Below are positions 57,701 to 64,000 of a DNA stretch of 64,000 bases, piece after piece. Within the stretch, counting starts at the first letter, position 1. Each line of letters opens with the position of its first letter. Source of the stretch: Patagioenas fasciata (Eukaryota > Chordata > Aves > Columbiformes > Columbidae); contig NC_092525.1 in the NCBI RefSeq assembly GCF_037038585.1, forward strand, positions 29,724,367 to 29,788,366. Reading direction: 5' to 3'. The notes below the pieces were generated by a model. It saw nothing but the letters and a program-made list of their open reading frames with translations. It made no database searches and was not told the origin of the DNA. The translations under genes were made by a program, and so were the position numbers.

Positions 57701-58386
57701 TAACTGCACACAGTCTGTACAGAGTCTTTTACAGGCAATGAGGCACCTTGTGATCTGGTCATACAAACACTTGGGCAGGCAATGGTGCTGGTGGTGAGCT
57801 TACAAACTAAGAAAATTAAAGGGCCCTTCATGAAAGGTTTGACTTTGAAACTGTGATGTTTTGTATGTGCTACCTTTTCTGATAATGTTAGAGGCCTTAT
57901 CTATACTGGGCAAAGTGCACTGTTAGAAAACACATATTTAATATACTTTAAATGACAGACCATGATTCAATGCTTACTGTGACCAAAGATCATCTAGAGC
58001 TAGCTGGACTGACTTAGCCTTCCACTCCCTTTACTTTAGCTGTAAATAGATAACTTATTTTTTAACCGAGCTATCTGTACTTATTCTAGACAATAGCCTG
58101 TTTTGTGGTATTTATAGTGTTGTTTTTTCTAACAATGCCTTCTAGTTTGGGTTGGGTACTGAACGTTTAACTGTTGGAAAGGTTACAAAATTTAATGGGA
58201 AAGGTAAGGCATAGTGGGTCATGGTCCTGAACACACAAAATATGAGAGTAAACTGTTGTTTCTGATGAGCAGTCATAGGAAATTGGCAGAAAAACATGTC
58301 TGGTAGTGGGAGATTTTTCTAGGTTATAGTGCTGACAATGAGTGAGATAAGGAGAAAATTAATGCCAGGAAGGGTATTTAAGACCA

Positions 58387-58424
58387 GAAAAAAAAAAAAA
58401 AAACAAAAACAAGAACAAAAAAAA
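58387..58424 (-). repeat. A-rich tract
   Basis: About 15 A, then ACAAAAACAAGAACAAAAAAA. It could be an old retrotransposon tail, but no element body is recognisable beside it. Confidence 0.6.
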
Positions 58425-61400
58425 AGGTAGAAAAACATACAGGAAGCCCAGTCCTTGGTTTTGATTAGTCTGATTTGGTTTTACTTTTGGTACTGTTTCA
58501 TGTCTAACTTATAGATGTGCCTCAGTACTTCTGGAAACATTCAAATAGATCATGCTTGAATTTCTGGAAGAGATCTCATTATAAATGTAACCTGAAGAAC
58601 ACATAAAACAGGAAAGAGATCGCTAGGATTGGAGACCATGATGAACTCTAGGAAAAAACTAACTAATACATGAGAAAGTAAGTTGCTGAAGAAGCAGTAT
58701 TCATGATCTATAGTTTGGTCTTTTGTCTGGCCATCAGCAGGTACATAATAACAGAGCCTGAAAGCTCTTTGATCAGCAGTTTGGCTCCCACGCTGGGAAT
58801 GAGGCAAGGCTTGCTCAGCTGATACCTCATTCTGACAAATATATTGAGCTACAGGATGGACATAGAGTAGGAGTCAGTGTGGCATTGGTAAGAACAGTAA
58901 TAGGGTAAACCTCTACCAAGCACTGTACAAGTATAATAAGACCATGGAAAAGTTAACCAACAGCACATCGAGTATTTCTTGTTCTGCTGGAGTAAGGTGA
59001 GCACTTTCCAAAAAGGAAACACCGAAACTGGCTTTGCTCCAGGGATGAACCTGCTGGGGCTTGTAGATGTCAGCTGTCTGCTGTGGGTGGGTAGGTTCTA
59101 TACATGTTTCATCAGAACCTGGCAGGGTCTGCACTGCCTGGGAAGAGGGCTGGGTTGTGTTCTGGCAGGTAAATATGGGATGACACAGTAGCTTAAGTGT
59201 GGAAACAACACAATTAAGCTTTCTCCAGATTGCATGGGACTCAGTGAGAGCAGAAAGGCACTGCTTGAGCTGGGATTTTAATGTAAGAGAGAGTTCTCCT
59301 TCTTCTGAAGTCCTGACATAGCAGTTCTTTCAGAGGGTACTGGTAGATTTCATTGCAAGTTTTTCTGCTGAATGAAATTTATGTTGCTAGGGAATTGTCC
59401 ACAGGTGGTTGTATACCATGGCTCTGAGAGCCGTGTGAGTATAGAACACACTTCATAGTTACTGATTGTGATCCTTCCAGCCCGCAGCATAGGGAAATTA
59501 ACATTAATAACTCAGTGTGGTTAGGACTTAATATATGGAACCTCATCCTCAGTTTATGGAGTTGGGTCCTCTGTGTTCACTTATTCAGATCTAGCATAAG
59601 TACCCCAAATCTATATATGTATAACTATGACAGAGTTACTTCAGGTTTCTGTCAACAATGCACAGAATCAGGTCTGGTAGCTGTGAGCAGCTCTGGGCAC
59701 TGTCAACCAACATGAGGTTCCAAAGAGCTTTAGTCCCCCGAGTTACAGCACAAAGTTTGCTCCTGGGAGTGAGGTGGGGGGAAGTAGCTTCATTTGTAGA
59801 GTTCAAATTTGTTAAAGAGGCTTCTGGCTGTGCAATGTAATTTCTTTATAGCATCCACTGGGATATTGCAAGCTTGGGCAGAAGGAGGGGCCAGCTAAAG
59901 AGCTTAACAGCTCATCTGTGCTGAGGGAGCCAGCCAAAAGAACATTACTCTTGTAATGCTTAAAATTGACTGGAAAGCTAGAAGTAATTTTCAGTGGCAC
60001 ATAAGGTAGGTTTGGGCTCATCGATAGACTCCTGGGGTAGTTTTCTAAAACAGTGTTTCTCGTGGCTTTCTTCTAAAGATGCACATTCAATCTTTATCCC
60101 CCTAGCATCAAGTTTGTAAGAAAGATTGAGTATCATTGTCTGTTATTTTGATAGATGTTGTAGAGTTATGCTGCAAATAATAAATAACCTGGATCTCTCC
60201 TCTACCTGGAAACCCTTGAAGAGCTCTGTGTAGAGGGGAAATATCACCTCTTACTGCTGTTCAATTCTCACCTCAAAAGAGGTAATTTCTGTGAACCTCT
60301 TGGAAAGAATGTGTTTATTTTGAAACAAATTCTTGAACTTCAACCAAAAATCTCACTTAAGGGATAGACTGACCATGTTTATGCTAATTTTTGGATGGAT
60401 CAAAGTGCATGTCCCAAAACAGCAGCCATGCATTATTAGTTTAAGCATCCCTAAAAGTTAATACTTATGTCATACAGACACATATAGTAAATAGACACAA
60501 TTTCAATTTTATTTCATTATGTAAAAGAACATCTTGAAATATAAGGATTAGTTAGAAAAATTTCTCATTTCATTATAAGGTTTTTCTCTTATGGAAGTTG
60601 TTGACTCTTTTTGCACTCCACTGAGCAATCCCAGAGCATGGTGATCTCTATTATGCAGGGAACACACAAAGAGCACCTACAAGTGAAGTATTAGTAGTTC
60701 AAAACATATAATTACAAGCTCTGTCTGGGCAGATTCAAGGTCAAGCTTGTTGCCTCAAGGCAGAGAATCTTTACGGGAAATGACAGCGAAGGATTAAGGC
60801 TATAGAGGAATATGTTTGCCCCCTGTCCAAATATAAGACAAACTGCATTAATTTGCTTCAGTGCATTGAGTTACTCAGCTGCACAGTTAGGAGTATCTGC
60901 CAAGAAGTTTTTTTTTTGAGAAGATAAATCTTTGATTTCTAGCAGCAGCATAGGGACAAATGACAGTCAAGGCACATCATCATGGCTATTCTGCAACCAA
61001 CTGGGAGCTCTGCACTCGCTGCATTAAGGGAAAAGGAAATGTTTCCTGAGTCTTTTAGCTTTTGTTTTTTGTTAGTCAGCCATTACCAAAACAAACAAGG
61101 CCAAATTAATTCATTGGCTATCTTTGAAGTCAGAGGAGTTATATTTGTACTAAGTCTCAAGCTTCTTAGTATAAAGGCTGTGCTGAATCTTGCAGGAGAA
61201 TCCCTTTTTGAGAGCTTTTTGCTAATGGAATGCAGTGTTTAGTGTGGCTTTTCATTATTCATCATGAATCACCCTGCTGCCTGTTCAAAAGCTGCATTTG
61301 TGAAGAAGTGTGTTTGCCTTTTCGCAGTTTTCAGTGAAACCTTAAATTCTCATGAAAACAATTGTGCTTGGGCCACCAGTATGCTGTGGGTTAATGAGAA

Positions 61401-62673
61401 GATGGGTCAACTAGGATAAAGGTTGTATCAGTGGCAATGTTTTGTTTCCCTTACAACATTTAAAGGTCTCCTGATGCCTAAAAAGCGTCATAGGGTTCCT
61501 TTTGCTATTACAGTGCTGTCTCTTTACCTCATCCTCTCTGCTGTCTGTAAAAAGTCAGGATAGACATAGTATCTTTGCAGTCTTTGACCTGGGTTACAGA
61601 CAGGGTCACCAGCAGGGAACCTTTCCTTTCTTCTCACTCTTAATGTAGGGACAGATTTTATCTACTTCTTAAGTTGGTACAAAAGGTAGTAGAAGTTGTT
61701 TGTACAAATGTTTGCATGGTCCCACCAGGATGAGCATAACCCATGTTCAGATTTCTTCCACTGACTGCTTCATATTCCTTATGATGGCTTTTTCCTTGAA
61801 GAAATAAATTAGTTTTTCTGCACCTGGTAATCCCCATAGTAGATTTTCCTCAATAGTCTGACTTTAGCGTTACATTATAATGATTTCAACAGAACTGATT
61901 CTCATCCCTTAGAACCTAGAGCAAGTCGCAAATACTTGGCATTTCAGTCTATGTAGTAGACAAATACTTAATTTCAAGTACTTGCTGTTGGAAGGCCATC
62001 ACAGTGAATCTCTAACTGATGGACAAACCCAGACTTGGAGATGAACTTTTGTTGGTTTTCCCACTTTATTCTCTTTCACATAACAGCTGCTGTGCTTTCC
62101 AGCTGACTGTTTCCTCAGCTAGTGCTGCCAACATTAGCTGTTTCCAGACTAATGGAAACTTTCTTCTGAATGAAGCAAGTTGTACTGCCATCTATTTGAA
62201 GATGGAAAACATTTGTAATCTTTACATACAAAGAAAGAAGATCTTACTATAAATATAGAAACAAAGCACTGTTTATGCCCAAATCTCAAATACATGTTTT
62301 GAAATATCAGTGAACTGGAAAAGTATTTGGGAATGTGAGGGAACATGAGTGCTCTAAACATCTCATAATGAAATGCAAAACGTTATGCTTTTATTTTGCT
62401 TCTTGAGCTCTTTATTCCCATAGATGTCCTTTTTCAAAAGGAAATGCAGCCAAGAAGGTATTTAAGGAAGGGCACAAGTGTAGCCTGAATTGTTGGCTTG
62501 GCCTTATAATGTTCTAGATAGAGGAATGGGAGATGAATGGATTCACAACCAAATTCCACTGCACTCGTCAGCAGAAACTTTAGAACTGGCACAGGGGCCT
62601 CATGTCAACCTCCACGTGCAGCTGTTAACCTGCAAGGATCTCTGAGCCTGTTCTGTACGTGGGAGTGGTCAGG

Positions 62674-62694
62674 TATTGTGGTGCAACCACAATA
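62674..62694. repeat. Perfect inverted repeat with two RUNX-like sites
   Basis: TATTGTGGT, a 3-nt GCA loop, then ACCACAATA. Both arms contain the RUNX core TGTGGT in opposite orientation. Confidence 0.6.
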
Positions 62695-64000
62695 ACAGAG
62701 ATGTCTGTAACCTACCTAAGAGAGACCTTGTATAACTTTTGTGACAGGCTTTCATGATCCTACAAATCTGGCCTTTTTTCTCTCTAGTGAACATTTTCAG
62801 GCGTCCCAAAAGAGCATGACTGCTGTCTTTGTTCTTCTTCTACAACCAGCAGACAGAGGCTTGCATGGTATTTTGTTCAGCATATGAAATGCTGCTTTTG
62901 TGGTGTTTTTCAAATTTATCTGTTGTATGAAATAACTTTATAGTTTAGGCAGTTTTGCACATTCAGAAATGCCTCAATTAGAAAATAGACGAAACTCCAG
63001 AAATGAAGCTACAAATAAATGGACATGTAAAAATATTCCAACTTTCTGTGACAAGCTTCAGACAGACCAGAACATTTACTGGCAGACCTGTCAAGTCCTT
63101 GCTGTTTCAATGATCTCCCAAAGTCTTTCTTATTTGTTGGTTGCCTGCAAATTGTTATGGTATGCTCATTTCAGGGATTTTATTGCGGGTCAAAGGTAAA
63201 TACCGTGTTATAAAGTAGACCAGGAAAAAATTCCTCTTATCCCCTGATTTAGTTTGCCCAGAGGTCTATGTTGACTTTTTCATTCAATGCATGGCTTGTG
63301 CAGAGTAGAAAATGATAGATGGAATTGAGAATTAAACTATCAGCATGCCACCACTGAGTTTTAGTTCATTTATATCACAATAAATCCATAATCAAATATT
63401 TTTGAACCTGTTTGGATTGCTTGACACTCTTTAAATGTTAGACTAATATTATCACCATCTATTAAGCATGAGACCTTCCTATTCTGGGAATATTCCTTAT
63501 CAGAGCAAGGTAATCTTCCTGTTGAAAAATCTCACAGTCAACAGATGGAGTAGGAATCTCCCTAGCTGATGGCTAATAGATAAGTGCTGCTCATTAGTGG
63601 TTTCCCTTTCGTACTTACTGCTTGCTATCTAGCCTTCGGGAAACCTGATTTTTCTAATCTCTTTAGCAATCAATATGGACAAAGGTACTTAGAGGTGTGC
63701 AGGAGTTAAATAGAACAGGAACTGTGTTGGCTCTAGCATAAGCCAAGGGAACCTTTCCAAAATGGTAGTAAGTGAAGGTTTAGTGCTATAGGTAGAAAAA
63801 TCCCCTTATAACCACACCTTCATAGTGTTTGCTAGGAATCACGCTGTCTGCTGGCATGTATGGAAATATACAGTACTGGAGAACCTGGCACTGTATTTCC
63901 TTAGCAGACTGTGAATTCTCTGTGGAATTCCAAACCTTGAAGTGTCCTTAAACAAACAGAAGCAGCTCTCTTGAGTCTTAAGTCATGGGCATGTTCTGTT

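Larger units (their letters stand above)
50841..64000. other. Upstream non-coding DNA, no gene recognised
   Basis: AT-rich with short chance open frames only. Contains a GT/T-rich tract at 54656-54708, an A-rich tract at 58387-58424 and a 9-bp-stem inverted repeat at 62674-62694. No RNA gene or named transposon recognised. It may be intergenic or a long PALMD 5' intron. Confidence 0.5.

Noticed and set aside
1-64000. tRNA genes, microRNA hairpins, CRISPR arrays, endogenous retroviral genes
   Set aside because: Looked for characteristic motifs and open frames on both strands; none supported.

Overview
The window is vertebrate nuclear DNA, most likely from a bird. It is AT-rich, CpG-poor and built of short exons in long introns. 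It carries one recognisable truncated CR1-type LINE fragment (about 6342-6487), a family typical of birds and other sauropsids. The species cannot be settled from the sequence. There is no operon, phage, CRISPR or other prokaryotic structure.

Two protein-coding genes can be assembled exon by exon, with splice sites and reading phases that agree throughout. FRRS1 (ferric-chelate reductase 1, plus strand, 3226-13898) has 15 coding exons giving 593 residues: signal peptide, reeler domain, DOMON domain, cytochrome b561 core. PALMD (palmdelphin, paralemmin family, minus strand, 43488 down to 20678) has 8 coding exons giving 552 residues: coiled-coil head, paralemmin-type motif, acidic tail. The two are convergent, as in the human 1p21.2 block, with about 6.8 kb between their stop codons. 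That gap should hold both 3' UTRs.

The most interesting observation is at the end of the large PALMD exon. Splicing at 24852 to a small distal exon (20721-20678) gives the usual palmdelphin tail ending KLGKKVI. Reading through the same donor gives a different tail of equal length (14 residues) that ends in basic residues followed by CCSLM. That is a CaaX prenylation box nearly identical in style to the lipid anchor of paralemmin-1. Candidate intronic poly(A) signals lie downstream. The locus could therefore encode a cytosolic and a membrane-anchored palmdelphin from one alternative 3'-end choice.

Layout: 1-3225, upstream of or within the 5' part of FRRS1, no coding sequence; 3226-13898, FRRS1; 13899-20677, convergent 3' regions with a GT/T-rich tract and a perfect 24-bp palindrome; 20678-43488, PALMD with long introns; 43490-64000, PALMD 5' intron and/or upstream DNA with no recognisable coding exon, a small CpG-enriched pocket near 50.2-50.8 kb and several simple-sequence tracts. 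Both genes start translation within one base of a 3' splice site, so their 5' UTRs must lie mainly in upstream non-coding exons that I could not place.
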